A stretch of DNA of 64,000 nucleotides from Akkermansiaceae bacterium UBA7890 (GTDB taxonomy: Bacteria; Verrucomicrobiota; Verrucomicrobiia; Verrucomicrobiales; Akkermansiaceae), in contig DLRK01000084.1 in the NCBI GenBank assembly GCA_002501065.1, positions 46,024 to 110,023 on the forward strand, in the 5' to 3' direction. A model generated the notes under the pieces. It was given only the letters and a program-made list of their open reading frames with translations, had not been told where the DNA came from and searched no databases. How positions within the stretch are numbered: the first letter of the stretch is position 1; every line of letters begins with the position of its first letter. Below, one piece after another: positions 18,221-27,943 of this stretch. The position numbers were made by a program, and so were the translations under genes.

Positions 18221-19672
18221 ATGAAAATTACCGTCGAACGGCAGTCCAATTGTACGGCCACGCTCAGCGTCGAAATTCCCTCTGACCAGCTCAAGGAGGA
18301 GCGCCAGAAGATTATCCGGGCCTTCAGCAGCCAGGCACGCATTAGTGGATTCCGCCCCGGCAAGATCCCCCGGACCGTTATTGAGCAGCGCTTTGGCGAG
18401 CAGATCACGGCGGAATTGGAGCAACGCATGATGCAGAACGCCCTGAATGAGGCGGCCGAAAAGGAGGACCTCCGGGTCATCGATGCCAAGTCCCCCGAGG
18501 ATACTGCTCATCATCCCGATGGAGCCCTGACCTTTTCGTCCGCCCTCACCATCGCCCCGGAGTTCGAACTCCCGGACTATAAGGGCATCGTCCTCGAGAT
18601 CCCGGACCGCGTCGTCACCGACGAGGATATCGAGAGCGAACTCCAGAATGTCCTGAACCGCTATGCGGAGTATGCCGATATCACAGACCGGCCCGTCCAG
18701 GCAGGTGATTTTGCGGTGATCGACTACGGATCCCAGCTTGAGGGCAAGCCAACCGAAGAAGCGGTGGGCCAGTCAGTGGGCTATCTCGGCGGCGGGGAGG
18801 ACTACTGGCTCAAGATGGAGGACGAGTCGATCCTGCCCGGGTTCTCCAAGGCACTGGAGGGTGCCGCATTGAACGAGGAGCGCGATTTCAAGTGTCCGGT
18901 GCCGGAGGAATTTCCCGTCGAGGAACTCCGCGGACTTGAACTCGATTTTCATGTCACCCTGAAGGGCATCAAGGAACAAACCCTTCCCGACCTGACCGAT
19001 GAACTGGCCGCCGAGATTCTGCCTGGTTCCGATGTCAAGGGCCTTACCGAGACCATTCGGGGAAATCTCGAACACCAGCTCAACCAACAGATCGGGGAAT
19101 TCAAGGTCAGTCAGCTTCTCGACAAGCTGACCGCCATGGTAGAGTTCGATCTTCCCCCCGAACTCCTCAACGCGGAGACCCAGGGCCAGGCCGACGAGAT
19201 GGTGGAACGCGGCCTGGGCTCGGGCATGTCGGAAGACGAGATCGAAGAACGGCAGAACGAAATCTTTGCCGCCGCGACCCAGCGGGCCCAGATGAATCTG
19301 AAAACCGACTTCCTCCTCCAGCGCATCGCGGAGAAGGAGGAGATCCAGTTCAGTCAGGAAGAATTCGCCAACCGGGTGGCTGCCATGGCCAATCAGGCAA
19401 AAAAGCCGATCAAAACCTTTGCCGAAGAACTCCAGAAGAGCGGGCGCATGCGCGGCGTCCAGCATTCCATGCTTATCAGTAAGACCATTGACTTCCTGCT
19501 GGAGCACGCGAAGGTCGACGGCATCGAGCAGGTCGCCGGGGAGAAAGCCGAAGAGGCTGATGCTGCGGCCGGACCCGAGGGAGTCGAGATCGATCCTGAA
19601 AACCAGTCCGATCAAGAGTCCACGTCTGCTCCCGATGGAACCGAAGAAGAATCCGCAAACGAAGATGAGTAA
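18221..19672 (+). CDS. tig: Trigger factor (ribosome-associated chaperone)
   Basis: Chaperone and peptidyl-prolyl isomerase at the ribosome exit tunnel. The 483-residue protein has an N-terminal ribosome-binding domain with the signature [17 protein letters not shown], a PPIase domain (about 165-240, [14 protein letters not shown]) and the helical C-terminal chaperone arms. The acidic tail ([14 protein letters not shown] and on) is longer than usual. The ATG at 18221 gives the canonical MKITVERQ start. The stop overlaps the clpP start by 8 bp, so tig-clpP-clpX forms one operon, as in many bacteria. Confidence 0.96.
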   Translation: MKITVERQSNCTATLSVEIPSDQLKEERQKIIRAFSSQARISGFRPGKIPRTVIEQRFGEQITAELEQRMMQNALNEAAEKEDLRVIDAKSPEDTAHHPDGALTFSSALTIAPEFELPDYKGIVLEIPDRVVTDEDIESELQNVLNRYAEYADITDRPVQAGDFAVIDYGSQLEGKPTEEAVGQSVGYLGGGEDYWLKMEDESILPGFSKALEGAALNEERDFKCPVPEEFPVEELRGLELDFHVTLKGIKEQTLPDLTDELAAEILPGSDVKGLTETIRGNLEHQLNQQIGEFKVSQLLDKLTAMVEFDLPPELLNAETQGQADEMVERGLGSGMSEDEIEERQNEIFAAATQRAQMNLKTDFLLQRIAEKEEIQFSQEEFANRVAAMANQAKKPIKTFAEELQKSGRMRGVQHSMLISKTIDFLLEHAKVDGIEQVAGEKAEEADAAAGPEGVEIDPENQSDQESTSAPDGTEEESANEDE

Positions 19673-20330
19673 GCTCGAACCGATCTCCGCCTCCTCCGCC
19701 TCCTCCGCATCACCCCGCAACACCTACCTCGTTCCGACCGTCATCGAACAGGACGGTCGCGGCGAGAGAGCCTTTGACATTTACTCGCGACTCCTCAAGG
19801 ACCGCATCATCTTCATTGGCACGCCGATCGATGACTTCGTAGCCAACTCGGTGATTGCCCAGATGCTCTTCCTGCAGATGGCCGACCCCAAGAAGGATAT
19901 TCACATCTACATCAATTCGCCCGGCGGAAGCGTAACCTCCGGTCTTGCGATTTACGACACCATGCAGTTCGTTACCTGCGATGTGAACACCTACTGTATC
20001 GGGATCGCCGCTTCCATGGGGGCGGTTCTTCTCACTGCCGGCACCGAGGGCAAGCGCTTCTGCCTCCCGAACTCACACGTCATGATTCACCAGGTCTCCG
20101 GTGGAGCACAGGGCACCGCCTCCGATGTCGAGCGCACGGTCGAATTCATGTTTGAACTCAAGAAACGTTTGAACGGCATTCTCTCCAAGCACACCGGCAA
20201 GGATCTGGAAACTGTCGACCGCGATGCTGACCGCGACAATTACATGTCGTCCCAGGAGGCTGCGGATTACGGTCTCGTCGATCGTGTCCTCGAAAACCGC
20301 AAGGAACTCGGGGAAGAGGAAGAATCCTGA
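19665..20330 (+). CDS. clpP: ATP-dependent Clp protease proteolytic subunit
   Basis: Serine peptidase core of the ClpXP machine, 221 residues. The catalytic Ser117 lies in IAASMGA, His142 in MIHQVSGG, and the Asp follows in the [10 protein letters not shown] region. The [16 protein letters not shown] helix is typical. The N-terminus [18 protein letters not shown] is serine-rich and probably a propeptide or flexible axial loop. The ATG at 19665 overlaps the tig stop by 8 bp; frames upstream lie inside tig. Confidence 0.96.
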   Translation: MSKLEPISASSASSASPRNTYLVPTVIEQDGRGERAFDIYSRLLKDRIIFIGTPIDDFVANSVIAQMLFLQMADPKKDIHIYINSPGGSVTSGLAIYDTMQFVTCDVNTYCIGIAASMGAVLLTAGTEGKRFCLPNSHVMIHQVSGGAQGTASDVERTVEFMFELKKRLNGILSKHTGKDLETVDRDADRDNYMSSQEAADYGLVDRVLENRKELGEEEES

Positions 20331-20340
20331 GGTTCCCGAA

Positions 20341-20416
20341 AAAAAGGGGGCGGAAACGTCGCCTTTCTGCTAAGCTTTCCAGTAAGGGAAGAAGCGCTCA
20401 CGCAGGAACGCTTCTT
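20341..20416 (+). terminator. Two hairpins in the clpP-clpX gap
   Basis: The first is a short GGCG/CGCC stem flanked by A-rich and TTTCT sequence (about 20341-20368), with terminator character. The second pairs AAGAAGCG (20389-20396) with CGCTTCTT (20409-20416) around a 12-nt loop, 20 bp before the clpX start. They could attenuate or partially end the tig-clpP transcript. Confidence 0.35.
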
Positions 20417-20436
20417 ATTCCTGCTTCATAAAAGTA

Positions 20437-21711
20437 ATGGCCCGTGCATCCAACCTCACGATGTGTTCCTTCTGTGGCAAAAGCCACTCAGAGGTGAAAA
20501 AGCTTATTGCGGGCCCCGGAGTATACATCTGCAACGAGTGCATCGAGGTGTGCTCGACCATCCTCGAAAAGGAATTTGCCGGAGAGGATCAGTCCGACCT
20601 TGGCCCGGCCTTTGCCCAGGGCATCAATACTCCCACCCCGGTGGAGATCCGCCAACTGCTGGACGAATATGTGATCGGGCAGGACCAGGCCAAGAAGGTC
20701 CTCGCCGTGGCTGTCTACAATCACTACCAGCGCCTCCACCAGGACACGTCTCTCGCTCCCGAGGAACTCGCCGATGTCGAAATAGAAAAATCGAACATCC
20801 TTCTTCTCGGCCCTACTGGATCCGGGAAGACTCTCCTCGCCCGCACCCTCGCCCGCGTGCTGGATGTCCCCTTCTGCATCGTGGACGCCACCACCCTGAC
20901 GGAAGCCGGTTACGTGGGTGAAGATGTCGAGAACATCATCCTTCGGTTGCTGCAGGCCTCCGACTTCGATGTCGAGAAGGCCGAGCAGGGCATCATCTAC
21001 GTCGACGAGATCGACAAGATCGGGCGCAAGACCGAGAATGTCAGCATCACCCGCGACGTCTCCGGTGAGGGAGTCCAGCAGGCGCTCCTCAAGATCCTGG
21101 AAGGCACCGTCTGCAATGTTCCTCCCCAGGGCGGTCGCAAGCATCCCCAGCAGGATTACATCCAGGTCAACACCGAACGTATCCTCTTCGTATGCGGAGG
21201 AGCTTTCGTGGGCATGGAGGACATCGTGCGGCGACGCCTGGGCCGCAATGCTCTCGGATTTGCTGCCGCCGAGGAAACCGCCCGGGAGGCCGAAGCTCAT
21301 GAGGACCTCATGGACAAGGTGCAACCCGAGGACCTGTTGCACTTCGGCCTGATTCCAGAATTCATCGGCCGCCTGCCGGTACACTCCTCCCTCCTGTGCC
21401 TCACTGAGGACGAACTCGTCCGCATCCTCACGGAACCGCGCAACGCCCTGGTCAAGCAGTACCAGAAGCAACTCGCCCTCAATGGCGTGAAGCTCAAGAT
21501 CACCCGGGACGCCCTCCGCGCCATGGCAGAGGAAGCGGTCCGCCGGGGCACCGGTGCGCGTGCCCTTCGCTCCATCTTCGAGGCCGTCATACTCGACATC
21601 ATGTACGATATTCCATCGCGTGATGACATCGAGTCGGTCTCCCTCAACCGTGGGGTGATCGAAGGCACGAAATCGCCCGCGATCCGGAAGAAGCGCGCAG
21701 ATGCGGCATAG
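20437..21711 (+). CDS. clpX: ATP-dependent Clp protease ATP-binding subunit ClpX
   Basis: AAA+ unfoldase that feeds substrates to ClpP, 424 residues. The N-terminal zinc-binding domain uses Cys10, Cys13, Cys32 and Cys35 (CSFC and CNEC). The AAA+ module has Walker A GPTGSGKT, Walker B IIYVDEID, the pore loop AGYVGEDVE and the ClpP-docking loop in the IGF-like position (the stretch ALGFAAAEE). Sensor [12 protein letters not shown] is present. It is the third gene of the tig-clpP-clpX cluster. Confidence 0.97.
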   Translation: MARASNLTMCSFCGKSHSEVKKLIAGPGVYICNECIEVCSTILEKEFAGEDQSDLGPAFAQGINTPTPVEIRQLLDEYVIGQDQAKKVLAVAVYNHYQRLHQDTSLAPEELADVEIEKSNILLLGPTGSGKTLLARTLARVLDVPFCIVDATTLTEAGYVGEDVENIILRLLQASDFDVEKAEQGIIYVDEIDKIGRKTENVSITRDVSGEGVQQALLKILEGTVCNVPPQGGRKHPQQDYIQVNTERILFVCGGAFVGMEDIVRRRLGRNALGFAAAEETAREAEAHEDLMDKVQPEDLLHFGLIPEFIGRLPVHSSLLCLTEDELVRILTEPRNALVKQYQKQLALNGVKLKITRDALRAMAEEAVRRGTGARALRSIFEAVILDIMYDIPSRDDIESVSLNRGVIEGTKSPAIRKKRADAA

Positions 21712-21749
21712 CCGCAGCGCCCCCCATCAAACTCGCTTCCCTTTCTGCA

Positions 21750-23024
21750 ATGCGCCTCTACGTTCGGAGCATGGCTTCGCGCATGATTCTCGCGATCACA
21801 ATCGCCTCCCTTCCGTCCTTTGGTTCCGCCCAGGAAGAAGATCCTCCCGGACCGGTCCCCCTTCCTGATGAGGGTGAAGGCTACGAACACGTAGAGCGGT
21901 TCATCAAGGTGCTTGAGCAGGTGCGCGCCCATCACCCCGACGGAAACCGCCTCAGCTACGAACGTCTCGTCAATCACGCCCTGGAGGGCATGCTCGATTC
22001 CCTCGACAACTTCTCGAGCTTCTACCATCCCGAAACCTACAGCTTCATCAGCGAGGAAAAGCGCCCACCCACCCTGCCGGGACTCGGCCTCACCCTTGGC
22101 AAGAGTTCGGATTTCCTGAAAGTGACCGCGGTACGGACCGGTTCCGCCGCCGCCCGTGCAGGGATCGCGCCTGGCGACCGGATTCTGAAAATCGGTGAAC
22201 AGGACACCTCTGAACTGGCCTTGGCCACCGCCCTCACCCACCTGAAGGGACGTCCCGGCGATACCGTCGGAATCACCCTCCGACGCAAGATCGACCGCAA
22301 GGAATACCAGGTCTCTCTCCTGCGCAGCGTGATCAGGAAAATCGCTGTTCCGGATGCCATGCTTCTGGAGAGCCCCGAGGCAACCAGACTGAAGGCGGGA
22401 TACCTCCACCTCGCTGAATTCACCGCCCCCTCCCATCATGAAGTCGAAGCCGCTCTCGATGACCTGGAAGACAAGGGCATGCGCGCCCTGCTCCTCGACC
22501 TGCGGGGCAACCCCGGTGGTCTCCTCAACATCTCGGTCGCCATCGCGGGGGAGTTTGTTCCTCCTGCAACCGAGGTAGTCTTCACCCGGGGACGTCACCC
22601 TGAGCACAACTCCCCGCCCATGAGGACCCCTGAACGCAAGCGCAGGAAACGCAGTTATCCCGTCGCTGTTCTCATCGACCGTGACTCGGCAAGCGCCTCG
22701 GAACTCGTGGCCGGCACTCTGCAGGATCTCAAGCGTGCCACCATCGTGGGCGAGACCAGCTACGGCAAGGGATCCGTCCAGCACATCATCCCTCTGGACG
22801 AAACCGCCCTGCGCCTCACGATCGCAACCTACCACACTCCCTCGGGGCGCACCCCCCACGAAATAGGAATCACACCCGATATCCCGGTCAGGATTACCGC
22901 CGAGGACCGCGCCCATCTCGATCTCTTCCGTCGCCGTGATTCTCTCACGCCGGAAGAAGAGACGGCTCTCAAGGCCTGGAAGGATCCGGTGGTTATCGCG
23001 GCGCTGGAGGCGCTGGCGAAATAG
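21750..23024 (+). CDS. S41-family C-terminal processing peptidase
   Basis: Secreted or periplasmic serine protease of the CtpA/Prc type, 424 residues. A signal peptide (cut after GSAQ) is followed by an N-terminal helical region, a PDZ domain (about 110-195, GIAPGDRILKIG) and the S41 catalytic domain. The catalytic Ser (about 315 in DSASASE) and Lys (about 340 in YGKGSVQ) are both present, 25 residues apart as in the family. It likely trims envelope proteins or a peptidoglycan hydrolase. The start is ATG 21750 or the in-frame ATG at 21771. Confidence 0.9.
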   Translation: MRLYVRSMASRMILAITIASLPSFGSAQEEDPPGPVPLPDEGEGYEHVERFIKVLEQVRAHHPDGNRLSYERLVNHALEGMLDSLDNFSSFYHPETYSFISEEKRPPTLPGLGLTLGKSSDFLKVTAVRTGSAAARAGIAPGDRILKIGEQDTSELALATALTHLKGRPGDTVGITLRRKIDRKEYQVSLLRSVIRKIAVPDAMLLESPEATRLKAGYLHLAEFTAPSHHEVEAALDDLEDKGMRALLLDLRGNPGGLLNISVAIAGEFVPPATEVVFTRGRHPEHNSPPMRTPERKRRKRSYPVAVLIDRDSASASELVAGTLQDLKRATIVGETSYGKGSVQHIIPLDETALRLTIATYHTPSGRTPHEIGITPDIPVRITAEDRAHLDLFRRRDSLTPEEETALKAWKDPVVIAALEALAK

Positions 23025-23039
23025 AAGAAATTGTCAGCG

Positions 23040-24140
23040 ATGCCCACCAGCGAACATTCACGATCAAAAGTCCCGGATCCAGTTCCCACTCTCCTGGCCC
23101 TCGAAACATCCTGCGATGAGAGCGCGGTGGCCATCCTGCGCCAGGGGAAGGATGCCAAAGTGGAAATCCTTGCCTCCCTCATCTCTTCCCAGATTGCCCT
23201 GCATCGTGCCTACGGCGGGGTCGTTCCGGAAGTGGCCTCCCGCAATCACGCCCTCGTGCTTCGCCCCCTGGTCGAACAGGCCCTCAGGGAGGCCGGCCTG
23301 GGGCCCCTGGACATCGATGCCTTCGCCGCGACCCGTGGTCCCGGTCTGGCCTCCTCCCTTCTTGTCGGGCACAGCATGGCAAAGGCCCTTGCGGCAGCCT
23401 CGAAAAAACCCTTCCTCTCCATCAATCACATGGAGGGCCACCTCCTCTCTCCATTTCTCGAGGATCAACAATCCGCAACCGCCAACCCAAAATCCGGAAC
23501 TCAAATCCTGAAATCCGGACTTCCCTCCCACCTCGCTCTCATTGTCTCCGGGGGGCACACCATGCTCGTACATGCCCGTGCGATGGGCGACTACCAACTC
23601 ATCGGCCGCACGATCGACGATGCTGCGGGCGAAGCCTTTGACAAGGTGGCCCGCCTTCTCGGTCTTCCTTATCCCGGTGGTCCCGAGATTGAGAAACATG
23701 CGAAGCATGGCAGCCCCACGGCCTATGAATTTCCACGTTCCATGCCCCGGGAACTCGACTTCTCCTTCTCCGGCCTCAAGACCGCAGTGCGCTACACTCT
23801 GCCAAAGGTTCAAAATCTCGAAGACGAGCTTCCGAATCTCTGTGCCTCCTTCCAACAGGCCGTCATCGATGTCCTCGTCGGCAAGTCCCTGCGTGCCGCC
23901 CATGAAACCGGTTGCACCCTGATCACCCTCTCCGGTGGAGTGAGCTGCAACGACTCTCTCCGCTCCGCCCTGGCTGCGGCCTGCCGGGAGAACGGATTTG
24001 AGTTCCTTGCCTGCCCTCCACGCTTCTCCACCGACAACGCAGCCATGATTGCCTTTGCCGGTCTGATGAACCTGCCAGCGGGCCGACATGGAGACTTCAG
24101 TGAAGACATCGATCCCAATCTGGCCCTGTGCGAGAAATAG
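23040..24140 (+). CDS. tsaD: tRNA N6-adenosine threonylcarbamoyltransferase
   Basis: Transfers the threonylcarbamoyl group to A37 of ANN-decoding tRNAs, together with TsaB and TsaE. It has 366 residues. Motifs of the ASKHA fold are LALETSCDESAVAIL, the metal-binding NHMEGHLLS and SGGHTML, and SGGVSCNDSLR near the C-terminus. An insertion of about 15 residues rich in Gln, Ser and Ala follows the HMEGH motif. The ATG at 23040 is preferred over a TTG three codons upstream. Confidence 0.95.
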   Translation: MPTSEHSRSKVPDPVPTLLALETSCDESAVAILRQGKDAKVEILASLISSQIALHRAYGGVVPEVASRNHALVLRPLVEQALREAGLGPLDIDAFAATRGPGLASSLLVGHSMAKALAAASKKPFLSINHMEGHLLSPFLEDQQSATANPKSGTQILKSGLPSHLALIVSGGHTMLVHARAMGDYQLIGRTIDDAAGEAFDKVARLLGLPYPGGPEIEKHAKHGSPTAYEFPRSMPRELDFSFSGLKTAVRYTLPKVQNLEDELPNLCASFQQAVIDVLVGKSLRAAHETGCTLITLSGGVSCNDSLRSALAAACRENGFEFLACPPRFSTDNAAMIAFAGLMNLPAGRHGDFSEDIDPNLALCEK

Positions 24141-24165
24141 TAGTGAGAATGAAAGGAGCCGTCCG

Positions 24166-24789
24166 TTGAATCGTTGCCTCATATTCGACTTCGACGGCAC
24201 CCTGGCCGATACCCTCGGTGAGGGACTGAAGATCTACAATGATCTCGCCCGGAAACACGGCTATACCGTGATCGATCCGGAAGGGGTGGAGGAACTGCGC
24301 AACCTCGACACCAAACGCCTCCTGAGTCACCTCGGCATCCCCAGGCGCAAGGTGCCCTTCCATCTCGTCGCCGCCCTGCACCGTCTCCGTGAACGGATCA
24401 GCAAACTGCCCCTCATCGAAGGCGTCCGGGAGGTTCTCCCTGTCCTGCGGGATCGATCGGAGCACATGGGCATCCTCAGTTCCAACCTGGCGGAAAATAT
24501 CGAGACCTTCCTCGACGCCCACGACCTTCGCGAGCAATTCACCTTCATCAGCAGCATTGGGAAACTCAGGGGCAAGGCCAGGCGCCTGCGTGCCATTGCC
24601 CGCACCTTTTCCCTCAATCCTCGCGAGATCCTCTATGTTGGCGACGAGATCCGCGACCTCCAGGCCGCGCGCAGGGCCCGGGTGGAGGCTGTAGCGGTCA
24701 CCTGGGGCTTCAATTCCCGTGAGTCCCTGGCCCGGGAGGCCCCCGCCTTCCTGGTCGAACACCCCCGTGAATTACTGGACGTAGTCTGA
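24166..24789 (+). CDS. HAD-superfamily hydrolase (phosphoglycolate phosphatase-like)
   Basis: Cytoplasmic phosphatase of the HAD_2 group, 207 residues. Motif I is FDFDGTLADT (nucleophile Asp), motif II is the Ser in GILSSN, motif III is the Lys in GKLRGKARRL, and motif IV is VGDEIRDLQAARRA. A helical cap (about 20-90) selects the substrate. The start is TTG at 24166 with AGGAG 7 nt upstream (24154-24158); no in-frame ATG exists between the tsaD stop and motif I. Close relatives act on phosphoglycolate, but the substrate is not certain. Confidence 0.88.
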   Translation: MNRCLIFDFDGTLADTLGEGLKIYNDLARKHGYTVIDPEGVEELRNLDTKRLLSHLGIPRRKVPFHLVAALHRLRERISKLPLIEGVREVLPVLRDRSEHMGILSSNLAENIETFLDAHDLREQFTFISSIGKLRGKARRLRAIARTFSLNPREILYVGDEIRDLQAARRARVEAVAVTWGFNSRESLAREAPAFLVEHPRELLDVV

Positions 24790-24906
24790 TCCCCCGGCGG
24801 TGCTCAGGAGCACACTCCCACCCTTGCACTTGTTCACATTCGAGGCTAGGAAGTCCCTTCCACCTCTCACCTCTCAAGAGCAGGCCGGGAAGAACTCCCA
24901 GCCGCC

Positions 24907-25590
24907 ATGCGCATGAACGACGACCCTTCCAACAGTCCCCCCGCGACCCCGGCTACTCCAGAGTCCTCCCCTGCCACCGCCACTGGCAACCAGAACCTCA
25001 TCGTGGGCCTCATCCTGGGTGCGGTGGTCCTCCTCCTCTTTCTTCTCATCCTCCAGATGACCAGCAACGGCTTCGGGGGCGATTCCTCGGAAATCACGAA
25101 ACTCCGTGAGGATCTGGAGGACAGGAAGAAGTCTCTGGGATCCGGAAATAACCCGATGCCCTCCAGCGGGGAGACTCCCCGGGATCTGGCCAATCGTCTC
25201 TCCGCCGACTCCGCCAGACTGGCCGGACTGGTCACCCGGCTCCAGGCCATGTTGAACAAGGCCCATAGTGATCTCGCAAAGTCACATACCACCGTCCGGA
25301 CCCTCAGCAACCAGCTCGCCACCGAGACCAGCAACTCCACCGACAACGCCGCTCTCAAGCAACAACTCGATGCCACCCGCACACAGGCCAGGGCCGCCGG
25401 GAACCAGCTCCAGTCCCTCCAGCAACAGTTTGCGGGTGCCCCTACCGCTGCACAGATGGAAGCCGTCCTCAAGGAACGGGACACCCTGCGCTCGCAGCTT
25501 ACCCAGCTTCGCGGGCAGACCTCCCGCCGAGGAGCAGCCGATCCCGTTGAGAAAGAGCCCGACACGCAACCCGAAGGGGTTGACAAGTGA
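24907..25590 (+). CDS. Single-pass membrane protein with coiled coil, unknown function
   Basis: The 227-residue protein has a Pro/Thr-rich cytoplasmic N-terminus (1-28), one membrane helix (about 29-51, LIVGLILGAVVLLLFLLIL) and a long Gln, Ala and Leu-rich region (60-205) with heptad-like spacing. A charged tail (EKEPDTQPEGVDK) ends it. No enzymatic motif is visible. It is downstream of the HAD gene and convergent with the DUF3179 selenoprotein gene. Composition suggests a scaffold or envelope-spanning protein, but that is inference. Confidence 0.6.
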   Translation: MRMNDDPSNSPPATPATPESSPATATGNQNLIVGLILGAVVLLLFLLILQMTSNGFGGDSSEITKLREDLEDRKKSLGSGNNPMPSSGETPRDLANRLSADSARLAGLVTRLQAMLNKAHSDLAKSHTTVRTLSNQLATETSNSTDNAALKQQLDATRTQARAAGNQLQSLQQQFAGAPTAAQMEAVLKERDTLRSQLTQLRGQTSRRGAADPVEKEPDTQPEGVDK

Positions 25591-25627
25591 CGCTTGGAAC
25601 AAGGCGCCCTGCCCTTCACTGCTCAGT

Positions 25628-25682
25628 GCCAGTTCAGCGGGTGAGTGTCGAGCGGAAGCATTAGCCCGATGCTGCAACTGGC
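25628..25682. terminator. Long hairpin between convergent genes
   Basis: GCCAGTTCAGC (25628-25638) pairs with GCTGCAACTGGC (25671-25682), 11 bp with one bulged C. It lies between the coiled-coil gene and the end of the selenoprotein gene. No T-tract is seen; the terminator role is inferred from position. Confidence 0.4.
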
Positions 25683-25709
25683 CGCGGAAGAGACTCCGGC
25701 ACCCACGAA

Positions 25710-26660
25710 CTATTCCACGATCCGACCCTCCGGGAAAAACGCTTCCCAGGCGGTGCGAAACGAGATCGTTCCGGGAAGGATCGACAACACCGTGCCCTTC
25801 AGCTTCCCCCCCAGGCATTCACCGGTGAACACATCCCAGCGGGAGGAAGTCCGGTCATCGGTCATGACTCCCTTTCCTGACGCCGAGAAGACAAGAATCT
25901 CGCCCTTGAGCTTGCGATTGAAGCTGCGGGCACTCACTCCTTTCTCGCCGGCGGTGATCAGCACAGCATGCCCGGCGGACTCAAAGTTGAATACAGGTTC
26001 CTGCTGCAATCTCTTCAGCGATACCGCGGGCGAGGGGCGCCCCGCACCAAGATGGACCCCGTAAACAAACCGCCTGGGCTTCTCCCAGACGGCCTCACGA
26101 TAGCTTCGTGACGTGCGCGACATGCCCAGCAGGGTTGTCCGGGGATGGCGCAGGCGCCATTCGGACCAGGTGGTCATCACGCCGGGCAGAATCTTGAGCT
26201 CGGCCCCCTTGAACTCCCCCCGCATGGCCTTGCCCAGAAGGTGACTCCAGAGCGAATTGGTCTCCACATCGCGCATGACGAGACTGCGATTCCAGAGCAG
26301 GCCGGAGACCTGGAAGTTGAGTTCGCGATCCTTGACTGTCCTGACATAGACTATGCCGTTGAAGCAGAGGTGTCACCAGGTGGCCGCGATAGCACTGCCT
26401 CCCAGTCTGTCGTTGATGATCTCACGGGTGGGGTTCGTGAGCATATTGATGGGGTAGGCCCGGGCCTGCTCCCCAATCACCACTCCCAGCACCAGTTCAT
26501 TCCCCTCTACAAATCGCCCGGCCTCGCCAACTGTTACGATCCTGGGATCGGTAATGGCCGGAAAAGCCTTCACCACCTGGCGCGGATTGAACTCATCGGC
26601 GGAGGAGGGAAAAGGGATTCCAGCGACCAGGAGAAGGAAGGGCAAAAGTCCGCTCTTCAT
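25710..26660 (-). CDS. DUF3179 selenoprotein, secreted, Sec encoded by in-frame TGA
   Basis: The frame from 26660 to 25710 (316 codons) holds a single TGA at 26375-26373, codon 96. Before it stand a signal peptide (MKSGLLPFLLLVAG, cut near SSADEF), YPINML and GGSAIAATW; after it HLCFNGIVY and the rest of the family. DUF3179 proteins have a conserved V-T-x-C-x-x-C motif here, so the TGA replaces the first Cys, giving a UxxC redox-type motif. Both halves are in the same frame and well conserved (SGLLWNRSLVMRD, SLWSHLLGKAMRG, TTWSEWRLRHP), which argues against decay. A hairpin follows the TGA at 26357-26343, and selA is in this window. It ends a likely operon with two HtrA-like proteins. The biochemical function of the family is unknown. 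Confidence 0.88.
26343..26357 (-). promoter_or_regulatory. Candidate bacterial SECIS hairpin
   Basis: In the mRNA a 6-bp stem (GGCAUA with UAUGUC, one G-U pair) and the apical loop GUC begin 16 nt after the UGA. Bacterial SECIS elements need a small hairpin just downstream of UGA with G and U at the apex for SelB. Here the G-U is at +22/+23; in E. coli fdhF, as I recall its sequence, it is at about +20/+21. Structure was folded by eye. Confidence 0.6.
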
Positions 26661-26761
26661 GCGTGGAAAAGGAAACAGGCGACCATGGAGTTGCATCACT
26701 CCCAAGGGAGAACCCAATTTCCCAAGGACTCAATCACCAATCCCCGCATCTCGAAGACGAT

Positions 26762-27919
26762 TCACTTGTCCTTCTCCTCAATCTCCTCCATCAGGCGCCG
26801 CATTTCTTCCATCTTTCGGCGCATCAGTTCAAAGGGATCCTCCTCCCCGGGTTCGACTTCGCGGTTTCGGGTGCGCTCAGCGAGATCCCCGGTCTGCAAC
26901 TGCGGCTTGGCCGGCTTGATGGCGAGAAGTCTTTTTATCCCGGAGGCCGGAATAACGAAGGACTTGATGCGCCCCGCACGGGCAATGGCGATCCCGACAG
27001 CACGACCGTCAAGGTCGATCACGGGTGCTCCACAATCCTCCGGATCGAGTTGCATGTCGGACTGGATGACATCCCGGAAACCATCCTTCACATCACTGTA
27101 GCGATGCCCGCCCATGTTGTTCATCTGTTCCATCCGGCTGTAGGGAATACGCGGAGCACGTGGCCGTCCTCCCAGTTCGACATTGATCACTTCCTGCTTT
27201 TCACCACGCTGGCAGACGATCTCGATCTTTTGCCCGGGCTCCAGTCGCTGCAGGACGGTCCCCAGCTCAAAACTTCCGTTCACCTTCTGATCCATCACGC
27301 GCAGGATGACATCGCCCGCCTTGAGCCCTGAAGCGGCGGCGGCGGTCCTGGGTTCCACCCGCCGCACGAGGACACCAGGCCCCTCGAACTCAAGATCCAT
27401 CACGATCCCGAGGAAGGCCCGGTCGGAACTGCGCAGACTGCGCGGCAATACACTCACCACGCCCATCGCCGCCGCCTCCCCATCGGGTCGCGAGAGAGCC
27501 AGGAAGCTCCCCAGCTTCAGCGTCTTCTCGTCAGCGAATTGCACCGGATCCGCTTTCAGACCTTCCACTTCCATGACCGCGAGGTCGGCATTCGGATAAA
27601 CTCCGCTCACCACTGCGGGCAACCACTTTCCGTCACCCGTTCGACAACTCAGGCTCCGCACGTCACGACGCACTTCGCTCCACTTGGTCAAAACCCTGCC
27701 GACACCGACAACGGTCCCAAATCCCACTCGCTTGCGCCAGACACGCACCTCCACTGAACCAGAGGATACATTCTTCACCGCGGGCACGAGAGCTTTGAAA
27801 AGAGCTCCTGCCTGTTCGGTGAGGAGGGCGCGATCCTCCGGCGACGACTCGGACAACTGGGCGGAGGCCAGCGGAAGGAAGGCGATGGAAAACAACAAGG
27901 TTGAGGCAGAAACTTTCAT
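26762..27919 (-). CDS. HtrA/DegP-like pseudoprotease with PDZ domain
   Basis: The 385-residue protein has a signal peptide (MKVSASTLLFSIAFLPLASA), a trypsin-like fold and a PDZ domain (about 170-260, SGLKAGDVILRVMD). A C-terminal Glu/Met/Arg-rich charged tail ends it. The catalytic triad is broken: the His position (normally TAGHVV) reads LTKWSEV, Asp is kept in DLAVMEV, and the Ser motif GDSGGP reads EDCGAP with Cys for Ser. It is therefore unlikely to be a serine protease; a binding or regulatory role is inferred. It lies 12-24 bp after an intact HtrA-like gene and about 100 bp before the selenoprotein. An ATG at 27931 would add four residues. Confidence 0.82.
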   Translation of the reverse strand: MKVSASTLLFSIAFLPLASAQLSESSPEDRALLTEQAGALFKALVPAVKNVSSGSVEVRVWRKRVGFGTVVGVGRVLTKWSEVRRDVRSLSCRTGDGKWLPAVVSGVYPNADLAVMEVEGLKADPVQFADEKTLKLGSFLALSRPDGEAAAMGVVSVLPRSLRSSDRAFLGIVMDLEFEGPGVLVRRVEPRTAAAASGLKAGDVILRVMDQKVNGSFELGTVLQRLEPGQKIEIVCQRGEKQEVINVELGGRPRAPRIPYSRMEQMNNMGGHRYSDVKDGFRDVIQSDMQLDPEDCGAPVIDLDGRAVGIAIARAGRIKSFVIPASGIKRLLAIKPAKPQLQTGDLAERTRNREVEPGEEDPFELMRRKMEEMRRLMEEIEEKDK

Positions 27920-27943
27920 CACTGATTGCATTGACGTTGGTGC

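Noticed and set aside
25710..26717. DUF3179 gene as a pseudogene broken by a stop codon
   Set aside because: The two halves are in the same frame, fully conserved, and the stop is a TGA exactly at a conserved Cys codon with a suitable hairpin behind it. Selenocysteine explains all of this better than decay.
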